In this document: positions 7,647 to 16,769 of the stretch, one piece after another
Layout: each line of letters starts with the position of its first letter
Numbering within the stretch: the first letter of the stretch is position 1
Source: Undibacterium pigrum
GTDB lineage: Bacteria; Pseudomonadota; Gammaproteobacteria; Burkholderiales; Burkholderiaceae_D
Reading direction: 5' to 3'
Assembly: GCF_003201815.1 (NCBI RefSeq)
Contig: NZ_QJKB01000003.1
Location: 124,001-188,000 of the forward strand
Length of the DNA stretch: 64,000 bases
Notes under the pieces: model-generated
The model's database searches: none
What the model was told of the DNA's origin: nothing
The model's input: only the letters and a program-made list of their open reading frames with translations
Program-made: the position numbers and the translations under genes

Positions 7647-7886
7647 ATGATTGTATGTGTTTGCAATAATGTGTCGGAAAAGAAAATTCATCAGGCTGTT
7701 GCCATGGGCGTCAGCACGATGGCCGAACTGCGCGAGCAACTCGATGTTGGCACTTGCTGCGGCAAATGCGCGGGTTGTGCACGCAAAGTCATGCGCGAAT
7801 GCATGGCCGGGCAAGACAAGAATGCCTCCGGTTTCCAGAATTTCATACAGCAACTACACTTTCAGCCCAGCGCGGTGACTGCCTGA
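7647..7886 (+). CDS. bfd: Bacterioferritin-associated ferredoxin
   Basis: A 79-residue [2Fe-2S] protein of the BFD family. The cluster ligands follow the Bfd pattern, with C4-V-C6 at the start and C38-G-K-C41 later; C37 and C44 are additional cysteines. Bfd reduces ferric iron in the bacterioferritin core to mobilise it. Bacterioferritin itself is encoded 2 kb away (9834-10310). The gene lies within the hemP-tonB operon: 4 bp after the unknown gene and 8 bp before tonB. Residues 55-79 extend past the usual end and are low in features. Confidence 0.95.
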   Translation: MIVCVCNNVSEKKIHQAVAMGVSTMAELREQLDVGTCCGKCAGCARKVMRECMAGQDKNASGFQNFIQQLHFQPSAVTA

Positions 7887-7894
7887 GGTTCATC

Positions 7895-8569
7895 ATGTCC
7901 ACACTTACATTACATCAAGCCCCCCCAGAATTCACCGCACCCAAATCCAGGTTTTTCTCATTTGCCGCCATCGTGCTGGCACATCTGGCCCTGTTTTATG
8001 CGTTGCAGCACGGTTTGCTGACTCATGCAGTGCAAATCCTGCCAAAAGAAGTACTGATGACCTTTGTAGAGCCGCCGCAGGTCAAGCCAGAACCACCACC
8101 CAAACCTGTTCCCACAAAAAAACTGACCAGCCTGCAAACACCAGTGGTGCCGCATATCAAACCTGTAGTAGAAATCCCGGCGGATACGCATCAAATTACC
8201 ACCCAGGCAGCACCGCCTGAACCTCAGCAGATCCCTATGGTTGCCAAAGCAGAGCAAGTAAGCAATACGCCCGTAGTACCTGCACCACCAAAACAGATCA
8301 GTGCCGTTGAATATGTGCGCCCACCACAGGCCGACTACCCGTCCATGTCCAAGCGCATGGGTGAAGAGGGCAAGGTAACCCTGCGGGTACTCGTCAATGA
8401 AAAAGGCGTGGCAGAAAAAGTGGACATACAAAAATCCTCAGGCTCGAACCGTCTGGATGAAGCAGCCAAACTGGCAATCTTACGTGCCCTTTTTAAACCT
8501 TATCTGGAAGATGGCAAAGCCCTGACTGTCATCGCGACCGCGACTATCAGCTTCTCATTAAGCAGCTAA
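7895..8569 (+). CDS. tonB: Energy transducer TonB
   Basis: A 224-residue TonB-family protein. It has a single membrane anchor at about residues 20-40 and a long Pro/Lys/Glu-rich periplasmic linker (about 55-145, with many PEPPPKP-type repeats). The C-terminal TonB fold begins at YPSMSKRMGEEGKVTLRVLV, with the later LDEAAKLAILRALFKPY helix. It transmits proton-motive force to outer-membrane iron receptors. ATG 7895 was chosen because TGAGG lies just upstream and the longer frame overlaps bfd. No exbB/exbD or receptor genes lie in the window. Confidence 0.93.
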   Translation: MSTLTLHQAPPEFTAPKSRFFSFAAIVLAHLALFYALQHGLLTHAVQILPKEVLMTFVEPPQVKPEPPPKPVPTKKLTSLQTPVVPHIKPVVEIPADTHQITTQAAPPEPQQIPMVAKAEQVSNTPVVPAPPKQISAVEYVRPPQADYPSMSKRMGEEGKVTLRVLVNEKGVAEKVDIQKSSGSNRLDEAAKLAILRALFKPYLEDGKALTVIATATISFSLSS

Positions 8570-8590
8570 CACCATTACCCTCCCCAAGGG

Positions 8591-8631
8591 AAAAGCCTGA
8601 TTGCAGCAACTGCGCAATCAGGCTTTTTTTA
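8591..8631 (+). terminator. Rho-independent terminator of the hemP-tonB operon
   Basis: The stem AAAAGCCTGATTGC (8591-8604) pairs with GCAATCAGGCTTTT (8614-8627) and runs on into T residues. It is 22 bp after the tonB stop. The A-rich left arm also makes it usable for the convergent gene on the minus strand. Confidence 0.9.
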
Positions 8632-8668
8632 TTCTTGCGCCGTTTTACTCACTGATAGCAAGAGCGGC

Positions 8669-9409
8669 TCAGCTACCGCCATGAACGACATCAACAACCA
8701 GCATGGAGACACAGTTGTGCTGCACCTTTGCCATGCTTTCCCCCTGAAAGGAAATCTGCAAATGAATATTATCGCGTGAAAAATTCCAGAAAACGAGTCG
8801 ATTATGTTCACCATAATAAGGTTCTGATTGAAAGCCAAGTTCGGTCAGCCTTTTTGAATAAGCATCAAAGTCGACCTGGCAGACCGGGGTCATATCGGCG
8901 GCACTGTGGGTTTGGTCATCGAAGGAAAATATCAGGCGACCACGCTTGCTGTCGTCCTTGTTCAGGATCACGCTTATATTAAAGAACCAGGTATCGGTAA
9001 TTTTTGCACCGACCCCATATTTCCTGGGATTTTTATCATCCAAGTAAACCTTGAGGCCCATCGCAGCCTCCAGATTTTTAGCAGAAAAACCCTCGGCAGT
9101 TTTGATATTGCCAAGCAGATCCAGCATGCGCCTGCTGGCTTCCTCTGCCGTCATTTGCGGTATGACAGGCGCGGCGTTTGGATGAGTATTTTCCATAGAC
9201 TTGTTGGTGACGACAGAAGTGGCGGGAGAGGAAGTATTCGAAGGTTTTTTTTCATGCGTCAATGAATCAAAAGCTTGCGAACTAGAAGCGGCAAGAAAAG
9301 TAAGTAGCGCCGTAGAAAAAAACTTGCGGACAATCTTGATACGACTACGCTTCACCTGTGCCGCACCGGGAACGGGTAAAGATGATGAAGCAATGACTTT
9401 GGATTGCAT
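8669..9409 (-). CDS. Hypothetical secreted protein
   Basis: A 246-residue protein of unrecognised family. The N-terminus is long and basic, followed by a hydrophobic core and an Ala-type cleavage site (KKFFSTALLTFLAASSSQA-like, residues 28-46), consistent with an export signal. A Ser/Thr/Asn/Pro linker (about 50-80) leads to a folded domain of about 160 residues with alternating beta strands (TDTWFFNISVILN, GRLIFSFDD, NRLVFWNFSRDNIHLQISFQ). It has two cysteines in the mature part, which could form a disulfide. It converges on tonB and stands alone. An internal start nearer the signal peptide (for instance after residue 19) cannot be excluded. Confidence 0.6.
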   Translation of the reverse strand: MQSKVIASSSLPVPGAAQVKRSRIKIVRKFFSTALLTFLAASSSQAFDSLTHEKKPSNTSSPATSVVTNKSMENTHPNAAPVIPQMTAEEASRRMLDLLGNIKTAEGFSAKNLEAAMGLKVYLDDKNPRKYGVGAKITDTWFFNISVILNKDDSKRGRLIFSFDDQTHSAADMTPVCQVDFDAYSKRLTELGFQSEPYYGEHNRLVFWNFSRDNIHLQISFQGESMAKVQHNCVSMLVVDVVHGGS

Positions 9410-9833
9410 AAGCAGGCTCTTTCAAACTTTCAACAAGTAGAGAATACGGGCACCGGATTCAAGAGCACACAATATCTTCAGGCAGATTCCGCACCTGCAG
9501 AAAACTTGTGGGCATGATCGTCAAATTTGATGTAAATGCCAAACCACATTATGGAGCAAATACATCTCATTCCTATTTATGAAATGAGTTCTGATCACAC
9601 TAAAATATTTTGCCTCTTTTTCGATCCACAGAAAACTAAATGAGAATAATTGCGTTTCAATCACACCGTCAATTTTAAGCATATTGTCTCTCTAAAGCAT
9701 GGAATTCGGTGATGTTAATCATCTTCATTTTGCAACTTCCATTGAATGCTCTATGATGTGATAAAAGCCTGCATGCAAAACTGCATCAGCAATCACATCA
9801 CCAACAGTATCAATAGAAACCGGAAGGAAAGCC
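9410..9833. other. Intergenic region with Fur-box-like site upstream of bfr
   Basis: No gene is visible in these 424 bp. AATGAGAATAATTGCGTTT (9639-9657) resembles a Fur box and could serve bfr or the divergent secreted-protein gene. CTCATT/AATGAG form an inverted repeat at about 9566-9588. The bfr ribosome site CGGAAGGAAAG lies immediately before 9834. Confidence 0.4.
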
Positions 9834-10310
9834 ATGAAAGGCGACGCGAAAGTCATCAAACTGCTTAACGCACAACTCACCAATGAACTGAGTGCGATTA
9901 ATCAGTATTTTTTGCATGCACGCATGTACAAGCATTGGGGATTTGAAAAAATAGCCAAGAAAGAATACGAAGAATCCATCGGTGAAATGAAGCATGCGGA
10001 TAAACTGATAGACCGTATTCTGATGCTGGGCGGCCTGCCTAATTTGCAAGCTCTGCACAAACTGATGATAGGTGAAGATACGGTAGAAATGCTGGGCTGC
10101 GACCTGAAGCTGGAAGTTGCCGCGCAAAAAACAGTCAAGGAAGGCGTCGCCACTTGTGAAGCTGTTGGTGATTATGTCTCTCGTGATTTATTCCAGGTCA
10201 TTCTGGAAGACACTGAAGAACATATAGACTGGCTGGAAACCCAGCTGGAATTGATAGAGAAAGTCGGTATCCAGAATTATTTGCAATCGCAAATGGCTAC
10301 TGAAGAGTAA
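9834..10310 (+). CDS. bfr: Bacterioferritin
   Basis: A 158-residue ferritin-like four-helix protein that stores iron in a 24-mer. Ferroxidase ligands E18, E51, H54, E94 and H130 are in place and M52 is the heme-ligating methionine. Position 127, a glutamate ligand in the E. coli protein, is threonine here ([11 protein letters not shown]), although glutamates follow at 128 and 129. The strong GGAAGGAAA site fixes the start. It stands alone, with its partner Bfd in the iron cluster 2 kb upstream. Confidence 0.95.
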   Translation: MKGDAKVIKLLNAQLTNELSAINQYFLHARMYKHWGFEKIAKKEYEESIGEMKHADKLIDRILMLGGLPNLQALHKLMIGEDTVEMLGCDLKLEVAAQKTVKEGVATCEAVGDYVSRDLFQVILEDTEEHIDWLETQLELIEKVGIQNYLQSQMATEE

Positions 10311-10340
10311 TCATCACAGACTGATCTTCAGCGATCAAAC

Positions 10341-10378
10341 AAAAAGGGATGCAGCTTACGCTGCATCCCTTTCTTATT
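10341..10378. terminator. Bidirectional terminator between bfr and gst
   Basis: A 10-bp perfect stem GGGATGCAGC (10346-10355) / GCTGCATCCC (10360-10369) with loop TTAC. It is flanked by A5 on the left and TTTCTTATTTT on the right, so it can end both convergent transcripts. Confidence 0.9.
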
Positions 10379-10421
10379 TTTGGTTTGGCTTAAGCTACTT
10401 AAAAACGCTTCACCAGGCTGC

Positions 10422-11030
10422 TTACTGTGGAACTGTGTCCTTGAAAGAAGCACGTTCAGACAATTTATCAAATAGTTTAACCAGATTCGGATAATCGCCG
10501 CGCCAGTCTATTTCAGGGAAGCGGAAGCTGAGCCAGCCCAAAGCACAACCCACGCTGATATCAGCCAGGGTCAGATGCGTGCCAGTGCAAAATGCGGTAT
10601 CGCCCAGGCCGCTGGACATGGATTTCAAGCCTGCATGTACTTTGCTCATTTGTCTGTCTATCCACTCCTGGCTTTGCTGCTCGGCAGGACGCAAGGTTTT
10701 TTCCAGGCGCACGAGTATTGCCGCATCCATGATGCCGTCTGCCAGGGCTTCCCAGCATTTGACTTCAACCCGCTCACGGCCCTGGGCCGGGATCAGCTTG
10801 CCGACCGGCGTCAGGGTATCGATATATTCTACGATGACGCGTGAATCAAACATGGCACCGCCATCTTCCATCAGAAGACAAGGTACTTTTGCCAGGGGGT
10901 TTGATTGCTGTATCGTGGTGTCTGGTGCCCACACATTCTCTTGCAAAAAAACATAGTCAAGTTTCTTCTCCGCCATGACAACGCGGACTTTTCTGACAAA
11001 AGGACTAGTGGTGGAGCCAATAAGTTTCAT
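10422..11030 (-). CDS. Glutathione S-transferase family protein
   Basis: A 202-residue protein. The thioredoxin-like N-domain starts MKLIGSTTSPFVRKVR, with a catalytic Ser in the SPF turn. The cis-proline glutathione-binding motif is KVPCL and the conserved FDSRVIVEYID (Ser-Arg) segment follows at about 61-71. An all-helical C-domain has the LTLADISVG N-capping box (about 153-161). The layout resembles the YibF-type bacterial GSTs. The substrate is unknown. It is a single gene converging on bfr. Confidence 0.9.
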   Translation of the reverse strand: MKLIGSTTSPFVRKVRVVMAEKKLDYVFLQENVWAPDTTIQQSNPLAKVPCLLMEDGGAMFDSRVIVEYIDTLTPVGKLIPAQGRERVEVKCWEALADGIMDAAILVRLEKTLRPAEQQSQEWIDRQMSKVHAGLKSMSSGLGDTAFCTGTHLTLADISVGCALGWLSFRFPEIDWRGDYPNLVKLFDKLSERASFKDTVPQ

Positions 11031-11286
11031 AGGAATCTGGTAGTAAGTTTAGGCCGGATTATAGCATCGCCCGCCTGTAAATCTGCGCTGTCAGGGCTGG
11101 CGTGTACAGCAGCAACATCATCACGATTCTGTAGTTTGAACGCATTCAAATGGTAAAATCGCATATTCAGTGCAAAAAAACTGTCTTCACACAACAATTG
11201 TGAATTTTTGCTAAATATAAACTATTTGCAAAATCTACACTTCTGTTGTTTTTTGCGCAAGGCTTTCTGTCTTTATATCTCTATAG

Positions 11287-12660
<1,374 letters not shown>

Positions 12661-12666
12661 GGCTTA

Positions 12667-12883
12667 AAGACCAAAAGGCTCACCACAGAGGCACAGAGGA
12701 AGGAAAGACTGCTTGCAAGCAGTCTTCGTTTCGCAGGCGTGCGGTGTACCGCACGCATTCCCTGCTGCGCCACAGAGAAAGGCAAGAGAAAACCATGCAA
12801 GTTAGCCTTGATATTTTTGGGGCTCTCTTCGATTTTCTCTGTGCTACCTCTGTATCTCGGTGCCTCTGCGGTTAATGGTCTTG
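12667..12883. repeat. CCACAGAG-type terminal-inverted-repeat element (R1)
   Basis: Left end: AAGACC, then CACCACAGAGGCACAGAG (to 12698). The right end carries its inverted counterpart (CTCGGTGCCTCTGCGG, then GGTCTT near 12878-12883). Inside are two perfect palindromes: 12705-12726 (arms AAGACTGCTTG/CAAGCAGTCTT) and 12737-12756 (arms GCGTGCGGTG/TACCGCACGC). A related element with the same ends lies at 45662-45800. It sits between convergent purB and the sterol-desaturase gene and may double as a terminator. Confidence 0.75.
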
Positions 12884-12894
12884 ATTCACACAAC

Positions 12895-14100
12895 TTATTT
12901 CTGCGAACGGAACGGGAACATCAGCTGTTTCACAAAGCCGTCCGGCATATAGTCACCCTGCACACCATATTTCTCAGGAAAACCCTTTTGTCCCTTGATC
13001 GCTGTGCCGAACAGATGGTCGAGGAAGGCATAGTGGGCAGCATAATTTTTATCGATGGCCACATCATCAGATGAATGGTGCCAGTGATGAAAATCTGGCG
13101 TGACGATCACATACTTCACAGGTCCCCAGGGTAAATGCACATTGGCATGATTAAACACTGCCTGGAAGCCGACCACGATGATGTAAACATCCATGACAGT
13201 CTTGTCAAAGCCCAGCACATACAGCGCACCCAGCACACCAACGCGTGTGCAAATCAGTTCAAGGATATGTTGACGCGAACCAGCCAGCCAGTCCATGGTT
13301 TTGGCTGAATGATGGACTGCGTGGAAGCGCCACAGAAATGGAATCTCGTGATAGGCGCGATGCGTCCAGTACTGCACCAGATCGGCAGTCAGTATGCACA
13401 GCAATAATTGCGGGAAGAACCAGATAGACTGCACAAAGTCGCGCACGCTGTCATGCGCCATCCAGCCAAACAAACGGTGGATGGCAAAGTTGACAGTCAG
13501 CAGGGCCAGGCCGACGATGAAGTGATTGACGGCAAAATGCACCATGTCAGTCTGCCATTCGCGGCGGAAAATCAACTGCCCCTTATACAGCGGGAAGACT
13601 TTTTCTATGACGACAAAAATGATGGTTGACCCCAGCAAATCGAGGATGAACCAGTCCAGGCCTATATATGGCGTGTGATCAGGAAAATCCGCAACGGGCA
13701 CATGTGATCCGCCATAGGCAACAGAGGCAATAACCAGGGCTGCGGCTACCGCATTCAAGCCGCGACGGCGATTGAACAATATATTCAATAAACTGATCAC
13801 ACCAGACAGTACCAACGCTGCAAACAGAATATGGCGTATGACGTCGGGTGAATAGTTTTTGCGCAATTCAGGCGTGGTCAGATACTGTGGAAAGTGGAAA
13901 GCGATCACACCCAGCAAACACAGAAATGCCAGCGTCAATGCCAGCACACCGCTGGCCAGGCCTGTACCTGGCTTCAAGGGGCCGCTTTGGTCGAGCAAAC
14001 CTGTCGTTTCACTAACGGCACCGGCAACATTGCCAAGTACGGTCTTGGCCGGATCGACTAATATTTTTCCTAAGGATTTTTCTGGAATTTCTGGTTTCAT
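12895..14100 (-). CDS. Sterol desaturase / fatty acid hydroxylase family membrane protein
   Basis: A 401-residue integral membrane protein. A roughly 45-residue N-terminal soluble segment precedes about six hydrophobic helices. The di-iron histidine clusters of the fatty acid hydroxylase superfamily are complete: HRAYH, HAVHHS, FNHANVH and HHWHHSS. Family members use O2 to hydroxylate or desaturate lipids at the inner membrane; the substrate cannot be told from sequence. It is a single gene on the minus strand, converging on purB across the R1 repeat. Confidence 0.9.
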   Translation of the reverse strand: MKPEIPEKSLGKILVDPAKTVLGNVAGAVSETTGLLDQSGPLKPGTGLASGVLALTLAFLCLLGVIAFHFPQYLTTPELRKNYSPDVIRHILFAALVLSGVISLLNILFNRRRGLNAVAAALVIASVAYGGSHVPVADFPDHTPYIGLDWFILDLLGSTIIFVVIEKVFPLYKGQLIFRREWQTDMVHFAVNHFIVGLALLTVNFAIHRLFGWMAHDSVRDFVQSIWFFPQLLLCILTADLVQYWTHRAYHEIPFLWRFHAVHHSAKTMDWLAGSRQHILELICTRVGVLGALYVLGFDKTVMDVYIIVVGFQAVFNHANVHLPWGPVKYVIVTPDFHHWHHSSDDVAIDKNYAAHYAFLDHLFGTAIKGQKGFPEKYGVQGDYMPDGFVKQLMFPFRSQK

Positions 14101-14308
14101 TATGAATATGGTGAAATTAGCATTAAGCCAATGATAAATGAATGCCTTAATGGCAGGGGAAAAACCTTGTTAGGGCAGATTGCGCGGAGATTGCGGCCTA
14201 AAGTATAGCTGCAAGACAGGGATGCAAAAACATGATGTAGCAGCTGCTTACATAATTTCTGCTTAAAAATCTGGCGCTTCTCAGCAGACTTTCTTTTTTT
14301 TTGCTAAT

Positions 14309-14330
14309 ATTAGTTCTAATTCGAACTAAT
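14309..14330. promoter_or_regulatory. Palindromic operator upstream of the b561-YceI-MarR operon
   Basis: Arms ATTAGTTC and GAACTAAT flank a TAATTC core, giving a 22-bp near-perfect palindrome 26 bp before the cytochrome b561 start. MarR proteins bind such symmetric AT-rich sites, and the last gene of the operon encodes a MarR regulator, so autoregulation is likely. Binding is inferred, not shown. Confidence 0.6.
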
Positions 14331-14355
14331 TATCTCTTTCATCAGAGGAGCCAGC

Positions 14356-14892
14356 ATGGCAGCCACTCAAAGATATTCCAATGTCAGTATAGCCTTGCAC
14401 TGGCTGATTGCTGTACTCATCATCGCTGCCTTTATTCTGGGCAATATCATGGTGGACATGCGTATCAGCCCTACCAAGCTGAAATATTTCTCCTACCATA
14501 AATGGCTGGGTGTGACGGTACTTGCTTTTGTTGCTGTGCGTCTCATCTCGCGCCTGATGAGCAAGGCACCACCTTATCCTGACAATATGGGCAAGGCGCA
14601 GACCTATCTTGCCAACGGCACTCATATCCTGCTGTATGTACTGATGTTTGCCGTACCTTTGTCCGGTTACTTTTACACACTGGCAGCAGGCTATCCGGTA
14701 GTCTATCTGGGATTGTTCGAATTACCAGTATTAATAGCTCCCAACCCGGAAATCAAGGATTCTTTGAAAGAATTGCATGAAATTTTAAACAAAGTCATGT
14801 TCGTTCTGGTCTTACTGCATATTGCTGCTGCACTCAAGCATCATTTCTATGATAAAGACGGGCTTTTGAATCGCATGCGTCCACGTATTTAA
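14356..14892 (+). CDS. Cytochrome b561 family protein
   Basis: A 178-residue protein with four membrane helices. Heme-ligating histidines occur in ALHWLIA (helix 1, H15), SYHKWLG, GTHILLYVL and LHIAAALKHHF. The family moves electrons, often between the quinone pool and periplasmic acceptors, using two hemes. AGAGGAG lies eight bases before the ATG. It heads an operon with two YceI proteins and a MarR regulator; the b561-YceI pairing is common and suggests joint handling of an isoprenoid quinone, which is inference. Confidence 0.92.
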   Translation: MAATQRYSNVSIALHWLIAVLIIAAFILGNIMVDMRISPTKLKYFSYHKWLGVTVLAFVAVRLISRLMSKAPPYPDNMGKAQTYLANGTHILLYVLMFAVPLSGYFYTLAAGYPVVYLGLFELPVLIAPNPEIKDSLKELHEILNKVMFVLVLLHIAAALKHHFYDKDGLLNRMRPRI

Positions 14893-14937
14893 TATTTTCT
14901 TAATCTCTTGGTCAAAATTTCTCAAACAGGTATAAAC

Positions 14938-15504
14938 ATGTCTACATATTCCATGAAAAAAATCGCTGCCTATGCAGCCGCCGCCCTGCTGATAGCCAGC
15001 CCGGCCATTGCCGCCATTGTCAAAGTAGACAATGCCAAAAGCGCGGTCAATATTGTCTTCAAGCAAATGAATGTGCCAGTTGAGGCCAAGTTCAAAAAAT
15101 TCAGTGCCAGCATTGACTATGACGCAGCCAAACCAGAAGCATCCAAGGCAACGGTAGACATCGACGTTGCCAGCTTTGACCTGGGTGATGCCGAGTACAA
15201 CAAGGAAGTCTTGAAGAAAGAATGGTTTAACGCTGCCGCCTTCCCTAAAGCCAGTTTTGTCTCCACCTCCATGAAAGCTGGCGCGGCAGGCAAACTGGAT
15301 GTGACAGGCAAGCTCAGCATCAAGGGCAAGACTGTGGATGTCAGCTTCCCATTAAGCATCAAGAAAGAAGGCAATAGCCAGGTTTTTGACGGCAGCCTGC
15401 CTATCAAACGTCTCACTTTCAATATCGGTGAAGGTGAATGGAAAGATACCGGCATGGTCGCCGATGAAGTACAGATCAAGTTTCACGTAGTAACAAACCC
15501 GTAA
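14938..15504 (+). CDS. YceI family periplasmic protein (first copy)
   Basis: A 188-residue secreted lipocalin-like protein. It has a signal peptide of about 27 residues (MKKIAAYAAAALLIASPAIA). The YceI barrel follows, with recognisable strands KFKKFSASIDYD, ATVDIDVASFDLGD, and the KKEWFNAAAFPKASFVSTS motif typical of the family. YceI proteins bind isoprenoid chains such as ubiquinone. ATG 14938 was chosen over an upstream GTG because the signal peptide starts there. It lies 45 bp after the b561 gene. Confidence 0.9.
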   Translation: MSTYSMKKIAAYAAAALLIASPAIAAIVKVDNAKSAVNIVFKQMNVPVEAKFKKFSASIDYDAAKPEASKATVDIDVASFDLGDAEYNKEVLKKEWFNAAAFPKASFVSTSMKAGAAGKLDVTGKLSIKGKTVDVSFPLSIKKEGNSQVFDGSLPIKRLTFNIGEGEWKDTGMVADEVQIKFHVVTNP

Positions 15505-15564
15505 TACCGAGTACCCCCAAGCCCTTTTTAAGCAAACAAAATTTTCGCCATTCAGGAGTCATAC

Positions 15565-16131
15565 ATGAAATTAGCTAAACTTATCGCCGCTGCCCTGTTG
15601 ATCAGCACTGCACCTGCATTTGCCCAGACCTACAACATCGAATCCAACCACACGTATCCAAGCTTTGAAGCTGACCATATGGGTATCTCTGTATGGCGTG
15701 GCAAATTCAATAAAACTTCAGGCAAAATCGTGCTGGACCGCGCTGCGAAAACCGGTACTGTTGACATCACTATCGATGCCAGCTCTCTGGACTTTGGCCA
15801 TGAAAAAATGAATGAACATGCAAAAGGAAAAGACATGTTCAATGTGGCGCAATTCCCTACAGCGACTTACAAAGGTACATCCATCAAATTTAATGGCGAC
15901 ACACCAGTTGCTGTTATCGGTGAATTGACTATGCTGGGCGTGACCAAACCAGTCACACTGACCATCAATAAATTCAAATGTATCGAACATCCTATGTTCA
16001 AGAAAGAAGCTTGCGGCGCGGATGCCACAGCAGAATTCAAACGTACAGATTTCGGTCTGAACTATGGCACACCACGTTTTGCACCAGAAGTAAAACTGGC
16101 TATCCAGGTGGAAGCAATCAAGGCTGATTAA
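15565..16131 (+). CDS. YceI family periplasmic protein (second copy)
   Basis: A 188-residue paralogue of the previous gene. The signal peptide ends at about residue 20 (AAALLISTAPAFA). The barrel has SNHTYPSFEADHMGIS, a DITIDASSLDFGHEKMNEH strand-helix and the AQFPTATYKGTS motif. Two cysteines (KCIEHPMFKKEACG) probably form a disulfide; the first copy lacks this insert. A clear CAGGAG precedes the ATG. Two different YceI proteins in one operon may bind different lipids; that is inference. Confidence 0.92.
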   Translation: MKLAKLIAAALLISTAPAFAQTYNIESNHTYPSFEADHMGISVWRGKFNKTSGKIVLDRAAKTGTVDITIDASSLDFGHEKMNEHAKGKDMFNVAQFPTATYKGTSIKFNGDTPVAVIGELTMLGVTKPVTLTINKFKCIEHPMFKKEACGADATAEFKRTDFGLNYGTPRFAPEVKLAIQVEAIKAD

Positions 16132-16182
16132 TTGATGAACTAGTATTGAACCAGTATTAAATTAGTTGCAGTCCCTGGTGTG

Positions 16183-16662
16183 ATGCGCCCTGCGTATCAC
16201 ACCATAATCCTCAAAAACTATCTTATGGGTGAACGCTACCTGCGCAGCATACGATTACTGTCGGAATGCATGCAATTATTTGAACAGGCTTCTGCCAGGA
16301 ATGTGCGCAAGCTGGGCTTTACCCATTCGCAATTCGATATCATCGCCACCCTGGGCAATACGCCTGGCATGACCTGCAAGGAACTTGGCGAAAAAACCCT
16401 GATCACCAAGGGCACATTGACAGGCGTGCTCGACAGGCTGGAACAAAAAGGCTTGATACAGCGTGACCGCGGCAACGATGACCGGCGTCAGCTATTCGTC
16501 AAACTGACACCTGTGGGCGAAACTACTTTTGATGATATTTTTCCCAAGATCGTACAGTCTGGCAAACAGCGCTTCAAGACATATACCGAAGATGACTACC
16601 TGAGCCTGGAAAGCAGCTTGCTCAAACTCAGGCAACATTTGCAGGATGACGACTGCACTTGA
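16183..16662 (+). CDS. MarR family transcriptional regulator
   Basis: A winged-helix regulator of about 159 residues. The core is FTHSQFDIIATLGNTPGMTCKELGEKTLITKGTLTGVLDRLEQKGL, the helix-turn-helix of MarR, followed by the wing RDRGNDDRRQLFVKLT. The family usually senses small lipophilic or oxidising compounds. Starts at 16180 (GTG), 16183 (ATG) or 16225 (ATG, MGERYL) are all possible and none has a clear ribosome site. It ends the b561-YceI operon and probably binds the palindrome at 14309-14330. Confidence 0.88.
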   Translation: MRPAYHTIILKNYLMGERYLRSIRLLSECMQLFEQASARNVRKLGFTHSQFDIIATLGNTPGMTCKELGEKTLITKGTLTGVLDRLEQKGLIQRDRGNDDRRQLFVKLTPVGETTFDDIFPKIVQSGKQRFKTYTEDDYLSLESSLLKLRQHLQDDDCT

Positions 16663-16721
16663 TTGAACATCGCATTCTCTCAAGCAGCCTGCAAACAATC
16701 CGCGAATACTGATTGCGGCTT

Positions 16722-16756
16722 ATTTGCAGACTGTATTTGCAGACTGTATTTGCAGA
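16722..16756. repeat. 13-bp tandem repeat (2.7 units)
   Basis: The unit ATTTGCAGACTGT is repeated at 16722-16734, 16735-16747 and partly 16748-16756. It lies in the short gap between the convergent marR and RND pump genes. Confidence 0.75.
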
Positions 16757-16769
16757 ATAAGAACTGTCT

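Noticed and set aside
11186..11209. TTCACA/TGTGAA hairpin with T5 as a purB attenuator
   Set aside because: The stem is only six A/T-rich pairs with a seven-base loop, too weak to call on its own.
12667..12883. Possible CRISPR array at the CCACAGAG repeats
   Set aside because: The repeats are inverted ends rather than regularly spaced direct repeats, and no cas gene is present.
12739..13074. Plus-strand frame starting inside repeat R1
   Set aside because: Half is repeat, half is antisense to the sterol-desaturase gene.
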